A stretch of DNA of 64,000 nt from positions 92,060,093 to 92,124,092 of the forward strand of contig OZ024821.1 of NCBI GenBank assembly GCA_964016985.1, given 5' to 3'. A model generated the notes under the pieces. It saw only the letters and a program-made list of their open reading frames with translations, was not told the origin of the DNA and searched no databases. Shown here piece after piece: positions 11,601-26,600 of this stretch. Within the stretch, counting starts at the first letter, position 1. Each line of letters begins with the position of its first letter. This stretch comes from Anodontia alba (Eukaryota > Mollusca > Bivalvia > Lucinida > Lucinidae). The position numbers were made by a program, and so were the translations under genes.

Positions 11601-14600
11601 TGATCAACATCTTCACTGGGAGCATTTTGGATAGCCAAGGATGCAGTTTCTTTGTGCAGATAACAAAGACTCCGATCAGACCACATGGATGAGCAAGCTT
11701 TGGGCACACTTCAGAAGGTGTTTTCTCACGATGCTGCTCCTATAGTGACCTCAACAATCTGTGTATACTTACATCATCGTTGGGACAGAAATTTTCCCTG
11801 TCATTCACATTTTCATAATCATAGTTCTCTATTGCATCATCAATGTCTGTACTCACTTCCTGTTTCCTTATCTGTAAACAAAATCAAATATATAGTCTGC
11901 ATCAAAAGTAAGAAATTTTGCTACAATAAAACGTGTTGTACAAAATATGCAACCAACCACAGAGCACTTCCACCCTATACAGCCTTTTCATTAAATTTAG
12001 ATGTAGACGACTAAAATCCTAAAGCAGAAGGCACCTAGAATGAAGATTAAAGTACTTGTATCTTTCATACTTCTGCACAAAAACTTATGCTTTGGGTATT
12101 CATCAGAAGTGACTTTCTGAGACACTTCTAATGAGTACCCACAACATGTTTTTATGCAGAAATAAGAAAACTATTGTGTGGATATCCCCTCTTATCGGGA
12201 GTTATGTAAGTTATTCAGCTTCATCCGCTTTACAGGTTTGTAATCTTTTTGCTTCAGGACAACAAGGATATTACTTCCTTCTCCCACCATGAGGAAAATG
12301 ACCAGTATCAGACAGGCAACTTCTCAATTAAGAATTGAAATTCAGATTTTGAGCTAGCACTGGATGATGAAAAACATCAGGGCCCAGTTGTTCAAAGCAT
12401 CATTAGCTTAACAAGCTCATTAAGGGTCATTTCGTTAACTGTTTTAGCGGATTCAACACACAATATTCTGATATTTTTTGCTGAAAAAAATGTGAGTAGC
12501 TACTCACATTTTTTCAGCAAAAAATTTCAGCACATTTGTGTATCACTCGATGTAAATTTTAACGAATCGTTAACTAACAACATCATTAGCTTTGAACAAC
12601 TGGGCCCTGACTTTTAAATGCACTCACATTTTTTCAGCAAAAAATTTCAGCAGATTTGCATATTAATTCGCTTGGTTTCCTAATATTTGGAATTAAATTT
12701 CTCTTCACGGAGGTCTTGGAACAGCCCGATGGCGGATTTCCCGCACGTATTGTCAAGGAGATACCTGACCGATGTCAAGCAAAACTTGACTGACATCACG
12801 CACGCAATGTACTTAAACAACAAGAGCTGTCGTAGGACAGCGAGCTCGCCTGCTGGGTACATTTTATATTGTAACATTTTTATCGTTAAGCCATATAATA
12901 TAGGTCACACTGACCTAGATGTATTTGTATGTAAATCATTTTGTCACATAGATATAATAATCCAGGTATGACAATTCTCCATGAAATAGTAATAAAAATA
13001 AAAGGCAAAATCACTGAAGCATGAAATATAGGTCACAATGACCTAGATATAGTAAGTGGTCATTCACTGGGTCACATGGAACTAATATCCCAGGTGTGAC
13101 ATTTATCCAACAAATAGTATTCAAGATATAAGGCAAAATCACTGAACCATGAAATATAGGTCACACCAACAGAGATATATTTTGACGTCAATAATCGGGT
13201 CACAAGGAACTAATATCTCAGGTGTGACATTTATCCAACAAATAGTATTCAAGATATAAGGCAAAATCACTGAACCATGAAATATAGGTCACAATGACCT
13301 AGATATAGTAAGTGGTCATTCATTGGGTCACATGGAAGTAATATCCCAGGTGTGACATTTATCCAACAAATAGTATTCAAGATATAAGGCAAAATCACTG
13401 AACCATGAAATATTGGTCACACCAACAGAGATATATTTTGACGTCAATAATTGGGTCACGAGGAACTAATATCCCAGGTGTGACATTTATCCAACAAATA
13501 GTATTCAAGATATAAGGCAAAATCACTGAATCATGAAATATAGGTCACACCAACAGAGATATATTTTGACGTCAATAATCGGGTCACAAGGAACTAATAT
13601 CCCAGGTGTGACATTTATCCAACAAATAGTATTCAAGATATAAGGCAAAATCACTGAACCATGAAATATAGGTCACAATGACCTAGATATAGTAAGTGGT
13701 CATTCATTGGGTCACATGGAAGTAATATCCCAGGTGTGACATTTATCCAACAAATAGTATTCAAGATATAAGGCAAAATCACTGAACCATGAAATATAGG
13801 TCAAAATGACCTAGATATAGTAAGTGGTCATTCATTGGGTCACATGGAAGTAATATCCCAGGTGTGACATTTATCCAACAAATAGTATTCAAGATATACG
13901 GCAAAAATCACTGAACCATGAAATATAGGTCACACCAACAGAGATAATTTTGACGTCAATAATCGGGTCACAAGGAACTAATATCCCAGGTGTGACATTT
14001 ATCCAACAAATAGTATTCAAGATATAAGGCAAAATCACTGAACCATGAAATATAGGTCACAATGACCTAGATATAGTAAGTGGTCATTCATTGGGTCACA
14101 TGGAAGTAATATCCCAGGTGTGACATTTATCCAACAAATAGTATTCAAGATATAAGGCAAAATCACTGGACCGTGAAATCTAGGTGACCTTGACCGTAAA
14201 ATGTAGGTCACCATGACCTTCACTCTCTTACACTTAAACCGATGTCACATAGTTAGCTGATGTATAACCAGTTGTGTCTATAACCTGTAGGCATATAAGA
14301 TTTTACAAATGTGTCCTAGATTTTGACCCCTAGCCCCACTCCAAGGCCCACCCTAAGGTATGAACCCAGGGGTATGTTCTTTTGGAATCTCAGAAGACTC
14401 CTCCAGGTACCCAAATTCTAAATATGAATGCTCTATGAGGAGTGAAAGTCAAGATATAAGAATTTGAAAAACTTTAACACAGTATTACAAAGGTGTCCTA
14501 GATTCTGACCCCTAGCCCCACCCAGGGGCATGAACCCAGGGGTTTATTCTCTTGGAATCTCAGAAGACCCTCCAAGGTACCTAAGTTCCAAATTTGATGC

Positions 14601-17600
14601 CTCTGTGCGGAGTGACTGTTGAGATATAAGCATTTGAAAAACTTTAACGCAGTGTGACGGGAACGGGAACGGGAACGCAAACGCAAACGTGGACGACCGG
14701 GGTGACTACAATAGCTCTCCTTGTACTTCGTACAGGCGAGCTAAAAAACAATGCAGGCGGACGCTCGCGTAGCCCCATCCTAATGCGTGGCCCATATCAT
14801 GTGATAGCTCAGTGTTTTGCATCGAGAAATGAACTGCAGCAAGAATGGCTGCTTCCTCATAGAGGATTATATTTAAAATGAAAATATTTAGTAATGGTCA
14901 ACAACTGAACCCACAGCTCCAGATAAGAGGGATATCAGGAAAATATCTTTCTTATTTCTTCACGGAACAGGTGTTGTAGGTACGGTAAATGTCCTAAAAT
15001 TTTGAACACCAAAGTTTCTGACAAAATGCCATATGCAAACAGTGCAGGCCCAGATCAGACTGCTCCTGAAGGAGCAGTCTGATCAGGGTCTTCACTGTTT
15101 GCCATTCCACTAAGGCAAATGCATAGAAAGCAAAATTTAAGCCCAAAAATATGGAATAAAGTGTTCGAAACTTTAGGACATTTACCATACTTATTAGAAG
15201 CGCCTCACTGATGCGCTTCTTATGAGTAACACAACATATGTTTTTGTGGAGAAATGAGAAAATTATCAACAATATTTTGTTGAAAAAAGCGCTTTATCTG
15301 AAGCTAGTATTTGTTTATGTTGAGGTTTTACAGCCCAGTTAATCAACTGGGGTCATGTCCAGTGCAGTAAGTTTATCTTATCACTCTTTTTCCTCTGCAG
15401 GCTTAGTCCTCTAAGAGGTTAACCAATACTTATGCACATTCTTTCACCAGAAACTGACAACTGCCCTTCTTGAATCAGCATAATTACAGAATGGCAGTAG
15501 AAAATATTTCATGATCAATCTCCATGACAGAATGTGCCGAATCTTGCAAGCATCGAACCCGTGACCTTCTGATCACCAATCAGATGCACATCAGACTGAG
15601 CCATCGAGGCTGGCTGGAGCTAAGTGAACCTACCATTCTCCGTTTCAACAAGAATAATCTGAACAGTTTATCAGCATCATAGTGATGATCTTTTGGAAGA
15701 GTTGTCTGTTCTTTACTGTATTTATTTAGTGTTGTTCTAGTTAATGATGTTGCTTTTGATGGTTTAAATTTCGATTCAAAGTCTATTTCTTCATCAAAGT
15801 CAATTCTGAACACAGGCTTCTTTGTTTTACTTTTCTGTGATTTGGCTGTGATTGATTTCCAAGAGTCTGAAAATTGTAAAAATAAAGAAATGTAGTTTGA
15901 CAAGAATATTTCTGTCTGTTAGTGATGTGTAAACACACAAAGACACACACGTGCAATGGCGCACTATCCAACAGGATCATGTGAGCCACGCGAGAAAATG
16001 TACCTTCTGACATGTGCACCCAAGGAAGACTCAAATCAGCATGTGCATCCCCACAGTCTGATCAGAGTCTTCATTGTCCGCATGAAGAAACTTTGCTTCC
16101 TTTGGTGTCCAAAATGCACCCAGTGAAGATTTTGATCTAAACCATGATATGAGCTAAGTTATGCTGATCTGATGCTAACACCTGTCATCCAAAAGTTTAC
16201 AAAATCAGCGCCCAGTTGTTCAAAACTAATGATGTCGTTAGTTAACGATTCGTTAAAATTTACATCGAGTGATACGCAAATATGCTGAAATTTTTTGCGA
16301 AAAAATGTGAGTAGCTTTTGCATTGCAAAAGCTACTCACATTTTTTCAGCAAAAAATTTCAGAAAATTTTATATTGAATCTGCTAAAACAGTTAACGAAA
16401 TGACCCTTAACGAGCTCGTTAAGCTAACGACGCTTTGAACAACTGGGCCCAGAGCTATAATGACATATTCCTCCTGACTTTTTCCATTATATTATTTGTG
16501 AATTCTTTCCTTCCTAAATACATAAATTAATGGTCCTCCTGATCTGAATCTGAATACATCTGCCATTCTGAAACATAGTGTGTGACAAAATATCATTAAA
16601 AGAATAATAAACAGAGTAGATCCTTCATAGAGCGATGTTTTAGAAGCTATCTCATCTGGATCTACAATGTTTGCAAAGCTTTGTTTAGGACTGTATGGCT
16701 GAATGTGTTAAGACTAGAAATGTGTTTGTAAAAGACTATGTCCTAAACCATATGCTTGTCTATACAAAATGCTAGTAAATATAAATGTGAATACCAAAGG
16801 ATACAAATGTTGGGAAGGAGCATAACTCTGTCAAAATTGATCTGAGTCTTTTTAAAAGTTATTCAGGTGAACTAATCATCATCCCTAATCAGCTCACCAA
16901 TTTTCAAGGCCCTTACTCAAATAGTTTTTGAGGTATCTTGCTTCTAAGATTTCATTATGTTCATAGGCTTACAATGCACGAGTAAAAAAAATGACCTAAT
17001 TCCACCATGAATAATCGGACAGCTAATTTTTCATAAGCAATGCATAAATGAAATTTCAAAATCCTAGCATACATGTTTTAAAGATATGACAGAGCTCAAA
17101 AGCGTGGCATATGGAATGACTAACAGACATGTCCAAAGCAATATGCCCTCCCAACTTCTTCAGCAGTAGAAAAATTAGAAGATGTATTACAAAATCATAT
17201 GGAATCAATGAAAATACACTTCTTCATCTTTAAAATGCCTATCACAACTGCAGAAGACAGCACTTTGATTTTTTATTAAAAATATTAATCAGGGAAAATA
17301 AAGCTGGACATTGCATGGTTGCAGACGTTTCACATGAAATAAGGTCTACTTTCTCTAAATTTTTTTTAAGAAAATCTTCTGCTACAATTTCATTTAAAGC
17401 TTTAAAGCTGTAAAGGTCAATACCAGACTGGAGTTTGTTCCTCAAATTTTTGCTCATTCTACCATATAGAATGTATCATAAAACATTTGTTCAAGACTGA
17501 GAGCAACATCAAAGCAACTGTAACATTAAAGCCACATTTAACAATGCTTATAAGTGTGAAAAAGCAAGTTGGCTGAAAGATTTAACAAGTAAAAAATAAT

Positions 17601-20600
17601 GCCACTTGCTATTTTTAACAAGCCGTCAAAAAAGTTAAATCTGAACCCTGACTATTACTGTGTACATAAAATCTGACAAAAAACTCCCAAAAAATTGTTC
17701 TCGAGATATTATGCAAAATCTCTAAAAGGCACAACAATGTGTAAACTAAACAACTCTTGTGTCTTGTTATTTTTTTTTTCATTTTCTGTCAGATTAATTT
17801 TTAGAGTACTCATGGACCTGGTACAAACCTTTTGATAAATTTCCTGCTCTCCAATGTGCTGGCCCCGCCCAGGTTCGCAGCAATGCTTTATTGAAATAGG
17901 AATAATCTGAAGGTTCTGTCGACAAGACCTGCATTAATGCCCCTGTCGTACCATGCCTGTAAAGTTAGAAGTTACATAGTTCCAGATAGGGCGCTTTTTT
18001 CAGTGGAAAAAAACTGTTATTTTTATTTCTCTGCAAAAACATATGCTATGGTACTGATCAGAAGAGCCTAGGTGAGGCCCTTCTAATGAGTACCCACAAC
18101 ATGTGGTTATGGAAAAATAAAATGTGAAACGATAATACCCTGTCATTATTATGTTGTGGGCAGATAACTCTGTCCAAAATTGACAAAATTTGCCAATGAG
18201 CATTCCCACAATATCAATGCACATATCAAATTTGGTGAAAATCCATTGAGATTTACTCAAGTTATGGTCCTGTAAGTAAAATATGGATGTATTGCGGGCA
18301 GATAACTGTCAAAAATGGACGAAATTCACCCATTCACAATCCCAAGGAGCAGATGTCCACAATATCAATGTACATACCAAGTTTGATGAACATTCATAGA
18401 TATTTTCTAAAGTTATTCTCCAGAAATGAAAATACAGCAGGCAGATAACTGTCAAAAATTGACGAAATTTGTCCATCAGCAATCCCAAATCAGATCTCCA
18501 CAATATCAATGCACACACCAAGTTTGGTGAAAATTTACTGACATTTACTAAAGTTATCATCTGGAAATGAAAATACGGACTTGTCGCGGGCAGATAACTG
18601 TCAAAAATTGAAGAAATTTGCCCATTAAGAATCCTAAACCAGTTCTCCACAATATTAATGCATAAACTATGTTTGGTGAAAATCCATTAACATTTTCTCA
18701 AGTTATCATCTGAAGATGAAAATACAGATGGACAGACGGACGGACACACGGACAGCCAAAGTGATACCATTACACCCCGCCACTACCGTATGGCGTGTGG
18801 CAGGGTATAATAAGAAAAATATCACGTGGATACCCCTTCTTATCTGGAGCTAGGGTAGTAAATTTATATTACATATCTAGACAGAGAGTGCAGACCCAGA
18901 TCTAACTGCTCTTAAATATGTAGACAGACTTGTCTAAATAAACATAGCTCTGGATAAGACAATATTTCTTTTTTCAAATAAGAAGTACTGATATGTTTCT
19001 TATTTCTCCAAGAATACATCTGTTGCGGGTACTCATTAGAAGTGCCTCACCAAGTCGCTGCTAACGAGTACCCACAACCTGTTTTGATGGAGAAATAAGA
19101 AAAATATTTACTCAATACTCCCTCTTATCTTGAACTATGGTAAACAGTGTAGACCCAGATCAAAATGCCCCAAGGAGCTGTTAGGAGCAGTTTGGTCTGA
19201 GTCTGCATCACATTCTATATATTCAGAACATTTTAGATACAAATCCAGTTGGTTAAATGGTATTTATCGAAGTTTTTATTAAGTACTGTAAGGAACAACA
19301 GTAAAGACATAAAAACTATTGCATGTGTGTGTGTATGTGTGTGTTTTGATTGTGTTGGGTTTAAAGACACGTCAACCCTTGTGGGTCATTTTGTGTCATC
19401 CCCGAGAGAAATAAGAAGAAAAGAGCTAGAAGAGATAGTAGAGAAGATGAAAGTGAGGGGTAGGGAGGAAAGAGGGAAATGAAAGAAAGTGAGGGAACAG
19501 AAGAAATAACAACATTCCCCCTCTATCCGTACCTGCTGTAAGCACAGCAGACCTTACCCAACTGTAAGCCAATATCAGCTGGACGCCTCCATGACAAAAG
19601 CTACAGGACACCTTTGCCTCATCCAACCACTCCTGTGTGTGTGTGCCTGTGTGTACATATGCTTGTACTATGTCAGGCAATGTTAAGCACTCTCTCAGAC
19701 TAAGATTAAAGGGATACAACAGTTATATTTGAGATTAGGCTTAATGTATTTCCTTGGCCTGTTGGAATATAAGAACTAGTCTTCTATCCCTGCAGCAGTA
19801 AATGCAACATGGGCCAGCATAGCTCTAGATAGGGTGCTTTTTTTTTCCAACCAAAGAGTATTTTTTTTTTTCCAACCATAAAGTATTCGTATTTGACATT
19901 TCTCCACTAAAACATGTGGGTACTCATCAAAAGCACCTCATCGACCTACACTTTTCTGTAGATACTCCCTGCACACCCCTCGTATATGAAATAAAGTGTT
20001 TGGGTGGCTGAGTGGTTAGCTCTCTTGACTTTCATTCACAAGGTACCAGGTTTGAATCCCGCTGGAGGCGGAATTCACCTCATGACTGCATGGCACTTCA
20101 TTGCACAGAGCCTTTCATTATCACCCTTTCACTACTACTGCTACTTCAGATTTTTAACATAGCCGGGCAACTGAGTCACATAGGGGCCATGCCTTCACCC
20201 TTCCCTCGTCTCGATATGGCTTAAATAATGATGAAAGGGACGTACAACAGCAAATCATCATCGTATTTTAACCCTAGTCCTGCTGAACCCGGATATGTCC
20301 TGCCTTTGCAAACAGTGTTGATCCAGATCAGTTGGCTTCTAACTATCTGGACCTGCACTGTTTGCCATAAAGAATGTGAATTTATAGCAACAATCCGTGT
20401 CAAGTAAACTGATTGGCTGAAAATTTGAAAAGGGCATGGCATTTTAATTTATTCAGCAGGACAAGAGTTAAGTTTCAGATAAGAGCTGCAACGTCAGAAA
20501 ACATAACTTCATACATGTGCGCCCAGCAAAGTTTCAGATCAGCCTGCACATTCATGCAGTCTGATCAGAATCTTCCTTGGGTGCATTTTGGTTAGCCAAG

Positions 20601-23600
20601 CATGCAAAGTGTCTTCATGCAGACAACATAGACTGATCAGACTGCAGATGTGCAGGCTAATTTGAGTCTTTGTTATGCACACGTCAGAAAGTTTGTTTTC
20701 TCATGTTGCACCTCATAATTCGTCCACAACTACTTACGTCATATCTGCAAGTACAGATTGCACAAGCTGAGCTGCCTTTCCGTCACCTATACAGTGATCT
20801 ATACCTTCTACATCATCCAAGTTTGTGTCGGCAACATCTAGCAAAATTGAGAACCATTTATATGAGCTGCCTATCTTTCAACATGATGGGTTGGTACCCA
20901 TAGGATACACAGAAACCTCTTTACAACAATGCAACAATGTTTCCCATTTACAGTAAATGTCCTAAAATTTCGAACACTTTATTCAATACTTTTTTGCTTA
21001 AATTGTGCTTTTTATGCAGTTATTTCGTAAAATACTTTGTGGAATGGCAAACAGTGTAGACCCTGATCAAACTGGAGCTGTCTGGTCTGGGTCTGCACTG
21101 TCTGCATATGCCATTTTATCAGAAACTTTGATGTACTAAATATTAGGACATTTACCATAACCTTGTTTATTCATGAACCTAAAAAATGTTGTATCCAACA
21201 AAAAATGTCATTTTTTTATATAATGTATACATTTTTGTTTGGATACAACATGGTTGTTTTGTTAAGGTTTTTGCTTAGCATTCCATCAATAGTGTTATAA
21301 ACAGTTGTGGTGTATACATGTAAGCCCCTCCTAACAGAAAATGAACCTTATGATATATGTGATCTGTGAAGTCTGATCAGGCTCTATCCTACTCACTGTT
21401 ATACATATATTAGCAACCAGTGTAAACTCAGATCAGACTGTGTTGAATGCAAAGGCAGAGGTGGGTCTATGCTGGTCATATACAAGGGATGACCTTTTAG
21501 TGTCCTTTGGGTCCAGAATCAGTAACAACCAATATAGTTAGGGACTAATTTATTTCATTCCTTCCAAAATATTCACCATCAAACTTTATGCAAAGTTTCA
21601 GCCTTTTAATTCACATCTGGAATGCATTTTGATAGTTGTTTTGTGAAATACCTTTTAGACACAGGAAAACACAGAAGAATGACGTGAATATTTTTTACCA
21701 GATAGCATCTTTTTCAACAAGGAGAATAGGAAATAGTCACATGGGATCAGGTCTGGAGAAGAGGGTGGATACGGCAAGGCAGTTACTTTTTCATCTTACA
21801 GAAACTTCGTCACAATTGCAGCCTTGTGCGAAAGAGCATTATCATGGAGAAGCTTAACATACTTAAGTCCATTCTTTGGCCGACATTTCTGAAAACAGGA
21901 CTTGGGGTTTTTCAACAGTTTTCCCTGTAGAACACCTTTATTCTTTGGCTCCGCAACCTGAGGATTGCAGGCTCATGAATTGTGAAGAAAACTGCATACA
22001 TAACTTTCCGCACACTCATATATTGTCAGTCTGGCAATACAAGGTCTTTTGGTAGATTTCGTGGCCGAATTGTTTTTTACTGACTTTTCTCTGTGGCTCA
22101 AAAAAGAATCCAACTTTCATCACCCATGACAATGGAATAAGAAAAAATGATTTTATTTTTTGATAGTCAACTTATCTGGAACTATGGTGCTGTATGGCCA
22201 AGGCCTTCACTGCCTGCTTACACATATCACTGAATACTGTAAAATACACTGACAAACAAAGAAGGCCCTGATCAGACTGCATGGATCTTGGCCATTGCTG
22301 TTCACATATATGCCAGCAGCTGAGAAAAGGGACCTTAGAACATACAAGAACATCCGTGCAGCCTGGTCAGGATCTTCACTGTTTGCCCATGCAATATAGA
22401 GACCTTGCTGGATACAGGACTAAAAGTGAAGATCTGGGCCCAGTTGTTCAAAGCGTCGTTAGCTTAACGAGCTCGTTAAGGGTCATTTCGTTAACTGTTT
22501 TAGCGGATTCAATACACAATATTTTGATATTTTTTGCTGAAAAAATGTGAGTAGCTTTTACACTGCAAAAGCTACTCACATTTTTTCAGCAAAAAATTTC
22601 AGCATATTCGCGTATCACTCAATTAAAATTTTAACGAATCGTTAACTAACGACATCATTAGTTTTGAACAACTGGGCCCTGATGTGTGTGCGAACTGGTG
22701 TGGGCTTCGCCTTTCCTATATGCCCTATAGGTATGTTTGTCAGCTAGAGGCCCTTGCTATTCACATATTACATGTATGATGCTCAGATCTTACAGTATAT
22801 GTCCTAAAATTTTGAAACCTTGTTGCAAACTTTTTTTGTCTAAATTTTGCATTTTATATAGTTTTTGTCTTAAAATACTAAGTGGAATGGCAAATAGTGT
22901 AGACCATGATCAGACTGCTCCTTCAGGAGCAGTCTGATCTGGGTCTGCACTATTTGCATATGTCATTTCAATGGAAGCTTAAGTGTATGAATTTTAGGAA
23001 ATATACCATATAGGAACCTACCTTCTATATCATCATCTCCAAAACTGCCATCTCCTCCCCCAAATACTGACATATCATCATCCGCATGGGGGATAGGTTC
23101 TGGTTCTGCATCCATGTCAAACCTGTGATCTGTTTGACTGGGTACCGGAACAGAATTCTAAAGCAAGGAGAAAGGAATTAACAAGAGCACTGCAAAGCGG
23201 GGCAATATACAATTTACCATTTTACAAAGGTATCCCATGTATATAGCTGGACAAAGGTGTAAAATATGTGGACTTTTACAAATGTACCCTCGTTATGTTG
23301 CCATTATTATCAGTTATGGCGTGAAGAAGGATGGTCTGAAAAAAAAAAAAATTAGTCAACTTAGAAGTAACTCAGAAACTGAGAAAGGGAGAGCAATCCT
23401 TTTTAGGCGACACACTGTCTTAACCTCATACACACTGCTGTAGTTTCATCAAGATATTCCATATGGTTACCTAGTTAAGGCACTCATTAGGATTGTGTGG
23501 AGAAAAAAACAACAAAAAAGCTATTTAATCAAAGGGAAGTAACTCAGAAACTGAGAAAGAGCAATCTTTTTTTTTGTATGCACTATCTTGACCTCATACA

Positions 23601-26600
23601 CAATGCTATAAAGTTTCATCAAGATATTCCATATAGTTACCTAGTTAGAGCATACATAAAGATAGAGTGAAAACAAAACTAATCAAAGGGAAGTATCAAT
23701 AATTTTCTTATTTCTCCACTAAAAACCTTTGTTGTGTACTCATTAGAAGTGCCTCTCTGAGGCACTTCTAATGAGTACCCACAATTTACGCTTTTCGCTT
23801 TTCTGGAGAAATGAAAAAAATGTTACATGGATATCTACTCTTATCTGGAGCTATGAATAATAGAAAATTTGATCCCTCCCCATACTTTATCTAAAAGTTC
23901 ATTCTGACAATTTGTGATGTACTGAAAAAATGCTGGCTGAGAGGCAAGCTGAGCAGACCCTAACAAACTATAATGATCTGGGTCTACACTGTTTGCTCAG
24001 ACACGTCTGTCAGAATATTTAGGATATATATAATACTCAGTCATATCACAACTGCATATATGAATGGACTTTTCACACATGCATAGCTCTAGCTAAAAGG
24101 GGATATCCACCTAATATTTTCTTATTTCTCAACGAAAATATATGTTGTGGGTACTCATTAGAAGTGCATGATTTTGTGTCAGGTCTGAATCCCATATTTT
24201 ATTTGCATGATTTTGTGTCATGTCTGAATCCAAAGAATTGAACTACCATGAGCAGGGGGTTTCAGTGCATAAAAGCACTGCATAAAATCAAGCTAACAGA
24301 ATATTTGTGTTAGAGAAACTGAAGTAGATTGACTCAGAATCAACCATCTGACAGACCGACTGACATGCAAATGATGAGAAAATGTCTGTCTTTTACTTAG
24401 TGCAAAGGAAAAATCAAGTATAAACTAAATTTATTCTCACCTGGTCTGCAGAATCCCAATTTGTAAATTTAAAAGTTGAAAACGATGGACAAACATGTAA
24501 ATTTTTTAATGATCCATCCCTGAATGGGTCTGAAAAAAGAAGAAAACAATATTAACCCTTGTTCTGCTGAACCCAGATATGCCCTGCCATTGCAAACAGT
24601 GTAGATCCAGATCAGTTGGCTTCTTCAGAAGCCAACTGATCTGGATCTGCACTGTTTGTCATTCAGTATATGTTAATTTATATCAACAATCTAAATCATT
24701 TAATCTGATCGGCTCACATTTAGAAGTGGGCGTGGCAACTTAATTTTTTCAGCATGACAAGGGTAAAGATGAGAGGCCTGCTACAACTATGAGCCATACC
24801 ATGGAAAGAGGTGTCTCCAGGGCTTACACAGACTGTAAAAGTCCAAATCAGCCCAGGCATCTGTGCAATCTGATCATGTCTTTAAGGTCTACTTACAGAA
24901 TTTTTGGATACCGTTATAATATACTGCTGTCAAGAGAAGCTTCTGAATTTTTATTGTTTGCACATGCCCTGAAAACATTTTCTCAGAGTGCAGCTTATAT
25001 GATCAGTGACGATATAGACCAGCCAGCCACAGGCTGGTAAAGTTATTCCTTGTTTACTGCATATATCATATTTACCTTAAGTATTGGGACTGACAGGCCT
25101 TAGCAAACAGTGGAGGCCCAGATCACACTCCACAGAATGCGACGTCTGATCAGGGCCTACACTGTTTTGCCACTTGTCCAGCAGTTTGTACACACATCAA
25201 CAGCTACTAAACTGTACTTGATCCTGGTTTAAGACAAATATGGTAAGAAATTAAGGGTCCCAATATTTAGAATAATTATGGTAGCTTATTATAAAGGTTC
25301 AGATAGTGTAAGCACAACTTATACTAACCCCATGAGTGTTCACTATGCAACTGTCTTTAACATTTTGTTGACAAAAATTCCCTGATAAGGTGACAACTGA
25401 GGTGAAAACTTGGGATACTATTTTCTCCCACCTTTGCCTAAATGAGCTGGGCTTTTTGCCCATGTGAGAAACTCCTATCTTACATGACCATGAAGTACAC
25501 CTGCTGGTCCTAGGAATGATCCTTTTAAAGGTGGGAGAAAATCCATCATGAGCAAGTCCATGCAGGATAGGGAAATTTCACCCTCCGGGTAGGGATTTCA
25601 ACCAGCCTTGTCCCTGGTTGAAATTCCCACCCCTCGGGTGAGATTTCCCTATCCTGCATGGACACTCATGATGGATTCTTATATTCACTTTTGCTTCAAA
25701 ATATTTTTGGGTACTCATTGATTTGGCCTCGGCCAGCTGTCAGAGTCCAAGTAAGTACTAAAATGTCAAAAGAAATACCCATATTTTGGTGTAATTATAA
25801 TCTGAATACTCCTGCAATCTGGTTCTACCGAATTTCCCTAAATATTGAGACAGACAGGCCTCAGCAGTGTATACCCAGATCAGATGCCGCAGAATGTGGT
25901 GTCTGATCAGGGTATATACTGTTCGCCATTCATCCAGCACTATTTTAGACACAGCAATATGTAGTAAAACTGGGCTCAGTTGTTCAAAACTAACGATGTC
26001 TTAAGTTAACGATTTGTTAAAATTTACATCGGGTGACACGCAAATATGCTGATATTTTTTGCTGAAAAAATGTGAGTAGCTTTTGCAGTGCAAAAGCTAC
26101 TCACATTTTTCAGCAAAAAATATCAGAATATGGTGTATTGAATCTGCTGAAAGAGTTAACGAAATGACCCTTAACGAGCTCATTAAGCTAACGACGCTTT
26201 GAACAACCGGGCCCCCGACATTCAAATTTTAGGACAAATATGGTAAGGAGTTCACAGTTAAGGTGTCCCAATACTTAAGGTAAATACAGTATGTAACAAA
26301 TTTTATTTCATTTTTTTCTACTAACCCTTGTCGTGTTGAATAAATTAAGATGCCCTGCCCACTTCTAATTGCCAGCCAATCAGATTCCTTGATCCAGACT
26401 GCCGATATACATTCACATAGTAAATGGCAAACAGCGCAGATTCAAATCAGTTGGCTTCTTCACTGTTTGCAAAGGCAGGATATATCCAAGTTCAGCAGGA
26501 CAAGGGTTAACACTGCTTCAAATAAGCAGATGACTGATCTTTTTTTTTTTTCTTCTTCTTTTTTTTTTTTTTTATTTCTCCATGAAAGAATAAAGGAAAC

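Noticed and set aside
13020..14180. CRISPR array-like repeats with spacers
   Set aside because: The units are about 128 bp with no unique spacers, in an animal genome. It is a tandem array inside a transposon.
18000..18650. Two open frames with repeated [15 protein letters not shown] text
   Set aside because: Translation of the T9 array, not a gene.
20003..20061. Functional tRNA gene
   Set aside because: A and B boxes are present, but the sequence does not close into a full cloverleaf and a SINE body follows.
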